A stretch of DNA of 54,476 bases, from positions 1-54,476 of IMG/VR virus record IMGVR_UViG_3300030450_002076. One strand, written 5' to 3'. Source of the stretch: a virus. The position numbers and the translations under genes are program-made. Under the pieces are notes generated by a model. The model did no database searches. It was not told where the DNA came from and saw only the letters and a program-made list of their open reading frames with translations. Shown here in pieces: positions 1 to 7,934 of this stretch (within the stretch, counting starts at the first letter, position 1; the number at the start of each line of letters is the position of its first letter).

Positions 1-28
1 TCAGGAGCCCAATTTATTGTGTCAGTTG
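1..28. repeat. End repeat, left copy
   Basis: These 28 bases recur at 54449-54476 with one mismatch (G at 21, T at 54469). Joining the two ends at this repeat restores an open gene across the junction, so the repeat most likely marks the closure point of a circular or circularly permuted assembly rather than a biological terminal repeat. Confidence 0.85.
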
Positions 29-98
29 CAGTTGGACCAGTAAATCCTTGTTGCCACCAAGCATTAGGGTCAAACGGGTCATAAGGTGATTCCCACAT
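1..98 (-). CDS. Virion-cluster protein, N-terminal part (continues at 54448)
   Basis: This is the 5' part of a 222-aa gene that crosses the window ends. It starts at the ATG at 98-96, preceded by a GGAAGGA ribosome binding site, and reads MWESPYDPFD with a Trp/Pro-rich start. At position 1 it passes in frame into the reading frame ending at 53878. The stop of the upstream gene (111) is 12 bases away, so it belongs to the late minus-strand unit. I recognise no family. Its place next to large virion proteins suggests a structural role, which is inference. Confidence 0.8.
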   Translation of the reverse strand, partial: MWESPYDPFDPNAWWQQGFTGPTATDTINWAP

Positions 99-110
99 AA
101 TTATTCCTTC

Positions 111-1091
111 CTATTTTGTTGCAAATCCTGGTGGGTTAGCACCAGCATATTTTGATATTTGATTCCATAAACTATTTTGAGGATTTTGAAAGCTCTTCAT
201 AAAATCTATATATAAAGGATTCATTCCCCATGTACCTTCTTTTACTAAATCTCCTGCTGCATTATAAAATGGTTGAGTATAAACAAATTTATTAATACCT
301 TGACCATAAGCCATTTTTTCCATTTGGTTAGATGCAAACATGTCTTTAAAATTATCTGCAAAATCTTGAAATGGAGTAAAATCTCCACCCCATGCATTTG
401 TAAAATCATCTGAATTTAATACTACACCTGGTGTAGCTGGTTGACCATCTAGCAGCATATTACCACTATTAGGGTCTACAGTCCATTCCCCGCCTTGTGT
501 TCCAGGTATATCATATTTACCATAATTTTGTGCAAGACCTGCAGTAGCTATTTTAGTTGCAAAGCTTTCAGCAAATGTAGGTAAAAAATCTTCATCTAAC
601 TGATAGCTGCTTAAGTCACTTAGATAGTCTTCTATGTCTGTTTGTTGTCTTAAAATTTGTTCAGCTGTTCTATTTGCATGTACCCACTTGCCTGTTTCAC
701 CTTCCCAGTTACCTTCTCCAGATATTTGATCTCTCACTTGCGAAGCATAAGTCTCAGGAGCATATGAAGCTACATCAATTCCTAATTGGTCAGAAACACC
801 ACCTTCAATAAGATCGTGCAAGCTATGACCTACAAAATCTCCTAATCCAGATAATGCTGCATAAGTTGCGGAACCTGCCACTACCCCCATACTTCCTAAA
901 GCTGGAAAGAACATAAAAGCAAGAGCAGGGAGTAATACAGAAGCTATCGACTCCCAGAAACTTTGGCTTTCTGCCTCTTCCATTGCCTTGTCATATGCAA
1001 CTTGCACATCTTCTTGTAAACTGGAAATAGCTTCCCATTCTTTATCTAGGTCAGATTTTCTAGCTGCTGTAGACCATCTTCCGTATGACAT
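111..1091 (-). CDS. Putative virion-associated protein with hydrophobic N-terminal region
   Basis: The product is 326 aa. Residues 1-45 are charged and helical. Residues about 47-90 are hydrophobic and Gly/Ala-rich, enough for one or two membrane-active segments. The rest is polar, with many aromatic and Asn/Gly residues. The ATG at 1091 has a clear AAGGAG site. I do not recognise a family. It lies between tail-hub/fibre genes and the block of large internal proteins, so an internal or ejected virion protein that contacts membrane is a reasonable inference. Function is otherwise unknown. Confidence 0.75.
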   Translation of the reverse strand: MSYGRWSTAARKSDLDKEWEAISSLQEDVQVAYDKAMEEAESQSFWESIASVLLPALAFMFFPALGSMGVVAGSATYAALSGLGDFVGHSLHDLIEGGVSDQLGIDVASYAPETYASQVRDQISGEGNWEGETGKWVHANRTAEQILRQQTDIEDYLSDLSSYQLDEDFLPTFAESFATKIATAGLAQNYGKYDIPGTQGGEWTVDPNSGNMLLDGQPATPGVVLNSDDFTNAWGGDFTPFQDFADNFKDMFASNQMEKMAYGQGINKFVYTQPFYNAAGDLVKEGTWGMNPLYIDFMKSFQNPQNSLWNQISKYAGANPPGFATK

Positions 1092-1113
1092 ATTGTTCTC
1101 CTTCTTAAATTTA

Positions 1114-1146
1114 AGGATATTCTAACTTTATAAGATATTATATCCT
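1114..1146 (-). other. Intergenic hairpin
   Basis: A 7-bp inverted repeat (AGGATAT at 1114-1120, ATATCCT at 1140-1146) lies in the 90-base gap between two late genes. There is no U-run on either side in the transcribed direction, so an RNA-processing or spacer hairpin is more likely than an intrinsic terminator. Confidence 0.3.
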
Positions 1147-1181
1147 CTCTTTATATTCAAATAAATTTGATTTTACTGTTA

Positions 1182-1403
1182 TTAATACATGCTATCAGGT
1201 TCATTTTTAACTTTCCAAGGCTTTGGTCTTGGGGGATCCTGATTAGGTAACCATATATTTTGATACCAATCAGAAAAATTTTCACCTGCCTGACCTTCCT
1301 CTAAGTAATTAGCTCCTTCTTCTTCGATAGGAGCCCATTGGAAAATCAAATCCCATAAACTTAAAGCTGGTTTATCTTTTTTATTTTTGTATTGCTTATT
1401 CAT
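1182..1403 (-). CDS. Small hypothetical late protein
   Basis: The product is 73 aa from the ATG at 1403, chosen because AAGGAG lies 7 bases upstream. An in-frame ATG at 1427 would overlap the previous gene and lacks a site. The N-terminus is Lys-rich (MNKQYKNKKDKP) and the rest is acidic with several Trp and Pro residues near the C-terminus. There are no membrane segments and no family that I recognise. Its position 10 bases after a fibre-like gene suggests a virion accessory or tail component, but nothing in the sequence proves it. Confidence 0.65.
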   Translation of the reverse strand: MNKQYKNKKDKPALSLWDLIFQWAPIEEEGANYLEEGQAGENFSDWYQNIWLPNQDPPRPKPWKVKNEPDSMY

Positions 1404-1413
1404 CACTCTCTCC

Positions 1414-2130
1414 TTATAAATATTCACCTGCTATATATAGATTAAAATTTACATTACCTGTTGACAAATGTACTCCTCTTTTATATATAAGTCTTATACC
1501 GTCACCAGCGTTTAATTTTACTTCTGAAAAAGCAGAACCTTTTGCTACAGCTAATACTGGAAAATCAGTAAAGTAATGTGTACCTGAATTAAAACTATTA
1601 TCACTAACAACACATCCATTGATGGTGTGTAGTAAAGTCGTAGAGCCACCAGAACTTCCACTAGCTATGCCTCTCACTATCTGAGCTTTCCAATCGTGCT
1701 GTATACTGTTCCAATTAGATTGATCATGATTCCACGCTAACGAAGCATGAGTGACAACACAATCTCTAGGAGCTATAAAAGGTAATCTTGCAAATCTTTC
1801 AAATGCTAATCCAGTATCATTATTCTCTTGCATCATAGAATCATCATTTGCTCTCCACCACCATTTAGTTGCATTTGTTACTCTCATACCTCCTGCAATA
1901 TTAATCATAAAAGCTTTAACTAATTCTTGAGATTTCTTTCTTAATATCTTTGTAGCTTCTTCTTTTTCTGTTATTCTATCATCAGCTTCAAGCTGTGAAA
2001 ACTTAGTTTTAAATAACTTAGCATTATTTCTTGTATAAAGATATAGATCATTTCCCTCTTGTATAAAAGATAACTTGCCTTCTTTAACATCAGACAAATC
2101 TCTTCTTCTTTTATTAACTAAAAAGCTCAT
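1414..2130 (-). CDS. Putative tail fibre or spike-associated structural protein
   Basis: The product is 238 aa. Residues 1-75 are charged and predicted helical, including a Lys/Glu-rich stretch. The rest is Gly/Ser/Asn-rich and beta-like, ending in a VNFNLYIAGEYL strand pattern typical of phage fibre or receptor-binding C-termini. The start overlaps the stop of the hub gene in a TAATG arrangement at 2128-2132, implying coupled translation. No specific receptor-binding fold can be named. The call rests on composition and on its place directly after the hub protein. Confidence 0.6.
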   Translation of the reverse strand: MSFLVNKRRRDLSDVKEGKLSFIQEGNDLYLYTRNNAKLFKTKFSQLEADDRITEKEEATKILRKKSQELVKAFMINIAGGMRVTNATKWWWRANDDSMMQENNDTGLAFERFARLPFIAPRDCVVTHASLAWNHDQSNWNSIQHDWKAQIVRGIASGSSGGSTTLLHTINGCVVSDNSFNSGTHYFTDFPVLAVAKGSAFSEVKLNAGDGIRLIYKRGVHLSTGNVNFNLYIAGEYL

Positions 2131-4604
2131 TATTTAATAGTCTTTCTTTTAAACGATATACTAATACTTCCAAGTTCAAAATCAGAAGGAATATCTTTAG
2201 CTGATGTACCGTCATTACCTTGTACCATTATCTGCAGTAAATAAACATTTGCAAGAGATAGAGTATAATAATTTGTAAATTCTTGTCTAGTGTAATCACT
2301 ATAATCAGCCATAGCATCCAATCTTTGCCAACCACTCCAAGTTGCACTTTCTTTAGATATACATCTAACCCATGGGTAAACTTTATCACTTCCTGCATTT
2401 TTATGTATAATACTAATTGATTTTATTTTCTTTCTTTGTCCTTTTTGTCCAAAGTCAAATGCTTTAGATTTCCAAAGTCCATTATTTTGTTCTTTACCAG
2501 TCGTAGCTAAAATAGTAAATAACTCATTATTAGAGCCAATCATAATGCGAGAGTCTTGAGTCCCTAAAGCTAATACCATATTTGTTTTTTCATAACTATT
2601 GCTTCTATCTAAATTGTGTGTACCATCTGTCCCTCTTGACCATGATTGCAATTTGACATTAAACATATAAATATCAGGAGCGGTTCCACCTGATTTATCT
2701 ACAACATACAATACTCTATTATGAGGAGAAAACTGACACATAGGCTTATTCATAGCAGATGCCCAACCTGCTGTACTATATCTGCTTTTACCTTCAAATT
2801 CTAATACATTTGAAATTTTTTGAGAATCGTAATAATAACATCCATTCTCATTAACCCAAAATATCCCGTAATCAGATGTACATACTGCTGCTTGACTCCA
2901 TACACCTAATCCTTTATAAGTGCTTTCTAAAAATTCTGAATCCTCAGATACATTAATTATATATACTGTATCGTTTTTAAATTGAATTAACCTATCATTA
3001 AATACAGCTAATGCTGTAATCTCTTCTCCGTCTTCTTTCACTACATCTAAATATCTATGTACAGGGTATTTGGATAATTGATTTACAGGGCTTTTTATCA
3101 TTCTATCTGCATAATGTCTACCTTCCATAAAAACATTGCCGATATAAGCTATTCTATTAGCTACAACCCTTGTTTTATAAGGCATACCTAATGAAGTAAA
3201 TGGTAACCCTGTTGAAGGGTTTTCAGATAAATGACCTGTCTCTGCTTCATATGTAGATACCAATGAAGGATCGTCTATATCTCCACCATCACACACTACA
3301 AATTTACTACTACTAGCACCTGAAATCTCACCCCATATAGCACCTTGAGTATCAGCATGAGTATCTCTTCCTCCAGTAGCTATATCAAAAGTTCCTAATA
3401 AATACCAATTTCTTGTACCGAAGCCAACACTTCCTTCCTTTTGAGCATAAACTTTTACAGACCTAATTCTTTTATTAAAAGCCACACTACTAGTGCCGCC
3501 TACTGTACCACATCCTATTCCAACTTGAACAGTAACTTTTTTATCATTTCCTATAACGACACCTGTATTTGGATTAGCATCTGAAGAAAGATAATATAAT
3601 AAAGACTCTTGATTATCTTCATATAAATAAGATACAGCAACATGCCATGTACCTTCCCATAAGCTATTTGTAATGTTACCTGCTTCTTCAAATAAAGAAA
3701 CTCTTATATCTCCATCACCCCAAGTTAATCCCGTTAAATTAGCTAAAGTTGTTTTATATAACCTTGTATTACCAGTACTTGAGCCATCATATTTTTCAGG
3801 GCTGTGAATTTCATCATCTTGAGTATACCATCCATTAGCACCATATCCTACATTTGTTCCCTGAAACCATATTTGCTCAACGTAACCTCTCCACTTACTC
3901 TTACTATTACCAGTTTGAGCATTAGTAAAATTACCATCTGCAATTTTAAAAGCACCATTGTCATAAGACATTACAGGCTTAGGTGCGCTTCCATTACCTA
4001 TATCTATAACATTAGCTGTATTTGTACCTGCGCTATCATTTGTATTATCTGTTATATCTACCTGAGAATTAGTCTTATCAAATCCAGCAATATAATGTTT
4101 ATTTGTAGTTACAGCACCTACAGAGATAGTTTGACCTGAGATAGTGCCAGAACCAGTGTCAGAGCCTGTATTAATTGTAAATCCAGTTACATTAACACCT
4201 GCTGTTCCAGCAGTTATAGCAGTTACATAATGTTCACCACTATAGAAATATACAGGATGCATAATTTTACAACCTATAAAAATACGAGCTGATGAAGCAC
4301 ATGTTATAGCTGTTGCTCCACCAGTAAATCCGACACTTGTAGCTTCTGCTGCAGTTTGTTCAAAATCGTCATGTTCTGTTCCAAAAACAAATAGACCTTC
4401 TCCTTGTGAAGTAGAACTTCCAAAATCAGGATGATTAGTGGGATTAGCAGTAGTATTAATTTCTCCGCTAGTTACAACTCTTCCAATATTACTTACATCC
4501 AAACCTCTTAATTCTGCACCTTCTCCTTCCATTAAATCTGAAGGATCTGTAGAATGATTTTCTCCTTTTTCAAAAGTATTTATTTCTAATAATTCTCTTG
4601 GCAT
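2130..4604 (-). CDS. Tail hub/stabilisation protein, propeller-like
   Basis: The product is 824 aa from the ATG at 4604. A GTG at 4613 is an alternative start. Neither has a strong ribosome binding site. The N-terminus (PRELLEINTFEKGEN) and the repeated beta patterns across residues ~460-720, such as RLIQFKNDTVYIINV, GIFWVNENGCYYYD and RVLYVVDKSGG, resemble the propeller-containing stabilisation or hub proteins of short-tailed phages (P22 gp10-like, and the stabilisation protein of crAss-like phages). It would close the portal-adaptor channel and anchor fibres. Residues ~90-200 are Gly/Thr/Ala-rich, perhaps an inserted domain. Confidence 0.7.
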   Translation of the reverse strand: MPRELLEINTFEKGENHSTDPSDLMEGEGAELRGLDVSNIGRVVTSGEINTTANPTNHPDFGSSTSQGEGLFVFGTEHDDFEQTAAEATSVGFTGGATAITCASSARIFIGCKIMHPVYFYSGEHYVTAITAGTAGVNVTGFTINTGSDTGSGTISGQTISVGAVTTNKHYIAGFDKTNSQVDITDNTNDSAGTNTANVIDIGNGSAPKPVMSYDNGAFKIADGNFTNAQTGNSKSKWRGYVEQIWFQGTNVGYGANGWYTQDDEIHSPEKYDGSSTGNTRLYKTTLANLTGLTWGDGDIRVSLFEEAGNITNSLWEGTWHVAVSYLYEDNQESLLYYLSSDANPNTGVVIGNDKKVTVQVGIGCGTVGGTSSVAFNKRIRSVKVYAQKEGSVGFGTRNWYLLGTFDIATGGRDTHADTQGAIWGEISGASSSKFVVCDGGDIDDPSLVSTYEAETGHLSENPSTGLPFTSLGMPYKTRVVANRIAYIGNVFMEGRHYADRMIKSPVNQLSKYPVHRYLDVVKEDGEEITALAVFNDRLIQFKNDTVYIINVSEDSEFLESTYKGLGVWSQAAVCTSDYGIFWVNENGCYYYDSQKISNVLEFEGKSRYSTAGWASAMNKPMCQFSPHNRVLYVVDKSGGTAPDIYMFNVKLQSWSRGTDGTHNLDRSNSYEKTNMVLALGTQDSRIMIGSNNELFTILATTGKEQNNGLWKSKAFDFGQKGQRKKIKSISIIHKNAGSDKVYPWVRCISKESATWSGWQRLDAMADYSDYTRQEFTNYYTLSLANVYLLQIMVQGNDGTSAKDIPSDFELGSISISFKRKTIK

Positions 4605-4621
4605 ATTATACACTTTCTTTT

Positions 4622-4701
4622 ATTATTGGGGAGAACATCCTTATAGCAAGGCGTGTCAGAGTAGAACGTAGTTATAGGAGTGGCTGTAACTCCCCAATAA
4701 T
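4622..4701 (-). ncRNA. Candidate structured RNA, closed four-way junction
   Basis: Perfect 12-bp arms (4622-4633 and 4690-4701, ending in GGGGAG/CTCCCC) enclose 56 bases that can form three short hairpins. These include CCTT-loop-AAGG at 4639-4651, a GTTA/TAAC arm at 4671-4690 and a CGT/ACG arm between. It occupies most of the 130-base gap between the hub gene and the next small gene. It lacks a TPsiC loop and a 7-base anticodon loop, so it is not a normal tRNA. Orientation is assumed from the late genes. Confidence 0.5.
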
Positions 4702-4734
4702 CTTTACTTAATATTATGTCACCATAATGTTTCA

Positions 4735-4881
4735 CTATTTTTTAATTTTATCAATAATAGGTTTTAATATCATATCAAAAATTAAATCATCCTTCTTAGA
4801 GGGACTTAATTTAATACCTTTCTCTAAAACATATAGAGCAAGTAAAAAATATTCCCAATTTGATGTAATTAGTTCTAACAT
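4735..4881 (-). CDS. Small hypothetical late protein
   Basis: The product is 48 aa (MLELITSNWEYFLLALYVLE...). It starts at the ATG at 4881 with AGGAG about 6 bases upstream, and that ATG shares its A with the TAA of the preceding gene (TAATG coupling). The N-terminal half is amphipathic to hydrophobic (WEYFLLALYVL). The C-terminal half is Lys/Asp-rich and ends in DKIKK. It may associate with membrane. I recognise no family. It lies in a block of very small genes together with the holin candidate, so a lysis or membrane role is possible but unproven. Confidence 0.65.
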   Translation of the reverse strand: MLELITSNWEYFLLALYVLEKGIKLSPSKKDDLIFDMILKPIIDKIKK

Positions 4882-5090
4882 TATTTTCTCCTTTTCTTAG
4901 TTACTTTTTCAACTCTCTTAGCTTTGCAACCGCATTTCATGCAAATAAAATCCGCACGTGGGTGTGCAATCTTTTCTAACGCTTTAATTCTTTTTTCATG
5001 ACCGCTAGCAATTTGTTTATCTGATGCTTTTTCTATAGCTTTCATAACTTGTTTAATAATAAAGCTAACTAACATTTTTTGACCTATCAT
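4881..5090 (-). CDS. Small basic protein with a Cys cluster
   Basis: The product is 69 aa. The N-terminus is hydrophobic and helical (residues 6-20), followed by a Lys/Glu-rich helix. A CxxCxC cluster (C50, C53, C55) precedes a Lys/Arg-rich tail ending in KKRRK. The cluster could bind zinc, but only three cysteines are present. The ATG at 5090 has AAGGAGGAG just upstream and overlaps the previous stop as ATGA. It is probably translated together with the MscS-like gene before it. Function is unknown. Confidence 0.65.
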   Translation of the reverse strand: MIGQKMLVSFIIKQVMKAIEKASDKQIASGHEKRIKALEKIAHPRADFICMKCGCKAKRVEKVTKKRRK

Positions 5091-5452
5091 TTCTCCTCCT
5101 TACAATTTTCCCATTTTTTTAAATCTAACATTGGTAGAGGTTTTTCTATTAAATGATCTTTTAGTTTATCATTTTGTATAGCAACCTTATTACCTCCTTT
5201 AATAAAAGGTTTACCATCTGCACATCCAATATCATATACAAAGAGGATTGTTTTCCATAAGCCACATCGAACTACTCTAGCTGGTCTTCCATCAAAAATA
5301 ATAACATCATCAGTATTTAAATCATCTCCAGCAAAAACTTTAATAGCTTCAATTGCTGTTTCTATAGTATTCCTACCTATTAGAAAAATAAAAGCAGCAA
5401 TAGCCATCCAGCCATACTGACCTATAAAATGCTCTATTGCTTGCTGATCCAT
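5087..5452 (-). CDS. Membrane protein with an MscS-like beta domain
   Basis: The product is 121 aa. Residues ~14-30 (WMAIAAFIFLIG) form a membrane segment, and residues ~31-45 an amphipathic helix. The rest has the pattern of the MscS beta domain: GDDLNTDD, a strand with an internal Gly, RVVRCGLWKTIL, then KVAIQNDKL, which resembles the usual iPN-x-L ending. It is far shorter than a true mechanosensitive channel. The GAGG site precedes the ATG at 5452. A pore-forming, lysis-related or envelope role is inference. It could also be a membrane-anchored OB-like protein. Confidence 0.5.
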   Translation of the reverse strand: MDQQAIEHFIGQYGWMAIAAFIFLIGRNTIETAIEAIKVFAGDDLNTDDVIIFDGRPARVVRCGLWKTILFVYDIGCADGKPFIKGGNKVAIQNDKLKDHLIEKPLPMLDLKKWENCKEEK

Positions 5453-5461
5453 AATACCTCA

Positions 5462-6244
5462 TTATTTATTACCGTCTATCAGTTCTCCCCATAAAGAAGT
5501 TTTACCATTTATTATTTGTATGATATGAACTGTAAACAATCCATTTTTATAAAAATCTACAATCGCAAAAGCGTGCGACCAGTTAATGTTTCTATGATCT
5601 AACCAATCATTCGCTTTAGGACTCATATCTTTTAAGCATCCAATACTCCAGGCTGATTTAGGTCCATCCATATGTGTCATTGAATGTTGTTGTAAGTCAT
5701 GCCAATGTCCGTACATTATATTGCATCCCATTTTTCTGAGATGGTTTGCCGTATGGTATTGACCGCCAAATTGATGTCCGTGATAAAAATAAAGCTTACC
5801 AATCTTTAAATGCTTACCAAAAGGATAGTATGTATAACCTCTCCCTTTTAAGTCAACAGCATTCGCAAATCTATACTGAGGTATATAAGGATACTTATCA
5901 ACTGCATAATTAAGCCAGTTATCATGATTACCTTCCGTAATATACCTTTCCTTGCAGTTAGCTTTATCAAGGGATTCATCAACCATGTCCATGCCTTCAT
6001 TAACATCTTTGACATCTTTATCGAACCCTTCTATAAGATACTCAAGTGGTGGAGCTTTCTTTCTTTTAAACTTCCATGCTGAAAATGCTCCCCATTCACC
6101 TACATCTCCCAAATCAACATAAGCATCAGGCTTTACAATTTCTATTGTTCTTTTTAAAACGTTTATCGCCTTTTGATCATGTAAGGGAAAGTGTTTATCA
6201 GGTGTTACTACTACTCTTTTAACAACGCCTTTATCTACTTTCAA
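5462..6244 (-). CDS. Calcineurin-like metallophosphoesterase
   Basis: The product is 260 aa and carries the full metal-binding set of the family: PDKH (D16, H18), GD-x-GE (D47), GNHD (106-109), HGH (156-158) and GHWH (180-183). These ligands hold a two-metal centre that hydrolyses phosphoesters. The substrate cannot be read from sequence, and nucleic-acid ends, cyclic nucleotides or small phosphates are all possible. The start is a TTG at 6244, supported by GGAG about 7 bases upstream, since the first internal ATG lies far downstream. It sits in the late unit right after the holin candidate. Confidence 0.85.
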   Translation of the reverse strand: MKVDKGVVKRVVVTPDKHFPLHDQKAINVLKRTIEIVKPDAYVDLGDVGEWGAFSAWKFKRKKAPPLEYLIEGFDKDVKDVNEGMDMVDESLDKANCKERYITEGNHDNWLNYAVDKYPYIPQYRFANAVDLKGRGYTYYPFGKHLKIGKLYFYHGHQFGGQYHTANHLRKMGCNIMYGHWHDLQQHSMTHMDGPKSAWSIGCLKDMSPKANDWLDHRNINWSHAFAIVDFYKNGLFTVHIIQIINGKTSLWGELIDGNK

Positions 6245-6254
6245 GATAGATCTC

Positions 6255-6401
6255 CTATTTTAGTTCCTTATAAATTTTAATAGCCATATATACAGCTGTT
6301 AAAATACCGCCAATCAAACCTACAGTTTGTGGTAACCAGGTCATCAATGGTAATGATGACCCAGTAATACCTACTGTAACTGTTTTTAAAGAATCTGCCA
6401 T
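6255..6401 (-). CDS. Candidate holin, single membrane segment
   Basis: The product is 48 aa (MADSLKTVTVGITGSS...). A short polar N-terminus is followed by one hydrophobic segment (residues ~20-42, PQTVGLIGGILTAVYMAI) and a Lys-rich end (KIYKELK). This size and layout match the small holin-like proteins common in short-tailed phages, which form membrane lesions that release endolysin. The ATG at 6401 overlaps the TAA of the preceding gene (TAATG). The endolysin gene lies 12 kb away, so the assignment rests only on topology and size. Confidence 0.6.
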   Translation of the reverse strand: MADSLKTVTVGITGSSLPLMTWLPQTVGLIGGILTAVYMAIKIYKELK

Positions 6402-6700
6402 TATGGTTTTTTCTTTAAAGGTAATTGAGGTTTTTTCTTTATTGGTAACTCAGGTTTTTTTCCTATTGAAGCAGCAGTACCTGGTTTAGCAGCAACGTTG
6501 TTTGATATTGACTGGTTACCCTTCTTTGTAGGACTATCACTTGATTTTGAAGCATATTTACCATAACTTTTGCTTTTTAGAGTATTTTTTCTCTGTCCAG
6601 CATGATGTGAATGACCTTTCTTTGAAGAAGACTTTCTTTTTCTTTTTACACCAAGTCCTCTAAGACCTACTATTTTACCGCCTGATTTTTCAATTGCCAT
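6401..6700 (-). CDS. Small polycationic late protein (Lys/Ser-rich)
   Basis: The product is 99 aa and low in complexity, with about a third Lys or Arg (KRKRKSSSKKGHSHH and several KKKP repeats near the C-terminus). It starts with a short ordered motif, GGKIVGLRGLG, that resembles the start of the next upstream gene. AAAGGAG precedes the ATG at 6700. A DNA-condensing or capsid-filling protein is the natural inference for a histone-like polycation in a late unit. A role as disordered tether is also possible. No enzyme domain is visible. Confidence 0.65.
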   Translation of the reverse strand: MAIEKSGGKIVGLRGLGVKRKRKSSSKKGHSHHAGQRKNTLKSKSYGKYASKSSDSPTKKGNQSISNNVAAKPGTAASIGKKPELPIKKKPQLPLKKKP

Positions 6701-6730
6701 TGCAATTTCTCCTTTTTTGATTAATTAAAT

Positions 6731-6934
6731 TTATTGTGCACCGCCACCTTGAGTTGTTCTAGTCGTTGGTCCTTGTGTCTTTGTGTGATGAACAGCTTTA
6801 GCATGCGTTTTTCTCTTTATATGTTTTCTGCTATGCTTAACATGTTTACTAGAAGCTACCTTCTTCTTTACTTTTTTACCTCCATTAAGCAAGCCATCTA
6901 AACCAATCGCTATATGTTCTGATTTCTCTAACAT
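6731..6934 (-). CDS. Small polycationic late protein (Lys/His-rich)
   Basis: The product is 67 aa. The N-terminal motif IAIGLDGLLNGG resembles the start of the neighbouring 99-aa basic protein. The rest is Lys, His and Arg (KKVKKKVASSKHVKHSRKH) followed by a Gly/Gln-rich tail. AAGGAGGG precedes the ATG at 6934. It looks like a duplicated or diverged partner of the 99-aa protein. Nucleic-acid binding in the virion is likely from charge alone, but that is inference, and nothing is known about specificity. Confidence 0.65.
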   Translation of the reverse strand: MLEKSEHIAIGLDGLLNGGKKVKKKVASSKHVKHSRKHIKRKTHAKAVHHTKTQGPTTRTTQGGGAQ

Positions 6935-7252
6935 TTAGCCCTCCTTTCCGTAATAACAAATTACTCTTAATGTTGTTGTTGACAAACTTGAGATAGTTAT
7001 ATTTTTAAAAGGTCCATATACCATTTCCCCAGTAAGTACATCATTAACTATTAAATCATCCCCAACCCACGTTGTAGCATTAACATTTAAATTTGCTGCG
7101 GAACTAGACCCTATAACTTTAAATGCAACAAAATGTCCATCTCCTGTTGATAATGTAGTATTTGTTAATAATTTAAATCCACTTTGACCTAAAGAAATGT
7201 TTGAAGCTTCTAAGCCTGTGAATTGTCCTAATCCTTTATGATCTATCGCCAT
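6935..7252 (-). CDS. Small structural protein, related to the product of 20359-20706
   Basis: The product is 105 aa, beta-rich and Gly/Ser/Thr-rich. Its layout matches the 115-aa protein at 20359-20706: an NISLGQ motif near residue 18, a hydrophobic VAFKVI strand, GEMVYGPF, then NITISSL and an ICYYG end. This pattern fits small head-decoration, head-fibre or collar proteins that form beta barrels or trimers. AAGGAG precedes the ATG at 7252. The paralogy was judged by eye. The exact place in the virion is unknown. Confidence 0.6.
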   Translation of the reverse strand: MAIDHKGLGQFTGLEASNISLGQSGFKLLTNTTLSTGDGHFVAFKVIGSSSAANLNVNATTWVGDDLIVNDVLTGEMVYGPFKNITISSLSTTTLRVICYYGKEG

Positions 7253-7253
7253 T

Positions 7254-7934
7254 TTATCTCCTTGATATTATATTAAAACCTTGAACAAATTTAGCACCGC
7301 CATGTTTAGAAGCCATACTACGTTCTATTAATTTTTTAAATTCTCTCATGAAATACTCTTTTAATTCAAGATTACCAGTATCTTCTGACAATCTTGCTTT
7401 TACATAATAGACTATTGCTTGAGCTTGAGTTCTAGATATGTCTAAGTCAAATGATTCATCCAATAAAGCACTTATACTATAATACAATTTAGGAGAAGTA
7501 TTAAAGGCAGTCCAAGTACTACTACCATAATATTTAGTTTTTAATTGAATTACATCATTTGTTCCATTATCATCGCTTTTTGTATTTGTTTGATGCAAAC
7601 CTGCAAATTCATTAGCATCTCTTAATACTATATAACTTCCATCAGTAATGTTATCTCCGCTCATATTACCATAATTTGTATATGTTGAAGTTCTATCACT
7701 TATTTCTAACAAACCTCCATTAGATCTGTAGTGAGTTATATTTTGGTCTAATTTAGCTACATCATTAATTATATAATGAGGTGAATAAGCATATTCTATC
7801 TCTAATCCACTATCAACGCTTTCATTAGGGCTTTTATACTCTAAATAGTCATTACTGACCATATTACTAGTCTGCTGTTGAATTAAAGCTAATTTATTAC
7901 CTTTATTAAAGTATGCATATTTTTTAGACGCCAT
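7254..7934 (-). CDS. Structural protein of unknown family
   Basis: The product is 226 aa from the ATG at 7934, chosen because GGAGG lies 6 bases upstream. A longer frame reaching 8021 would run deep into the preceding gene. The N-terminus is polar, with several Tyr and Asn residues. The middle (residues ~90-160) is Ser/Thr/Asp-rich and beta-like. The C-terminal ~60 residues are helical (QAQAIVYYVKARLSEDTGN, then LKEYFMREFKKLIERS). A helical C-terminus of this type is common in head-completion or adaptor-binding proteins. Placement beside the connector-like gene supports this. Confidence 0.6.
   Translation of the reverse strand: MASKKYAYFNKGNKLALIQQQTSNMVSNDYLEYKSPNESVDSGLEIEYAYSPHYIINDVAKLDQNITHYRSNGGLLEISDRTSTYTNYGNMSGDNITDGSYIVLRDANEFAGLHQTNTKSDDNGTNDVIQLKTKYYGSSTWTAFNTSPKLYYSISALLDESFDLDISRTQAQAIVYYVKARLSEDTGNLELKEYFMREFKKLIERSMASKHGGAKFVQGFNIISRR

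Noticed and set aside
1-28. Short T7-like terminal repeat
   Set aside because: 28 bp is far shorter than known terminal repeats, and the join restores a gene, which fits circular closure better.
3804-4139. Plus-strand frame opposite the hub protein gene
   Set aside because: Cys/Ile/Ser-rich translation typical of an antisense shadow, with no ribosome binding site.
4622-4701. tRNA on the late strand
   Set aside because: It has a long closing stem and three arms but no T-loop consensus and no 7-base anticodon loop.
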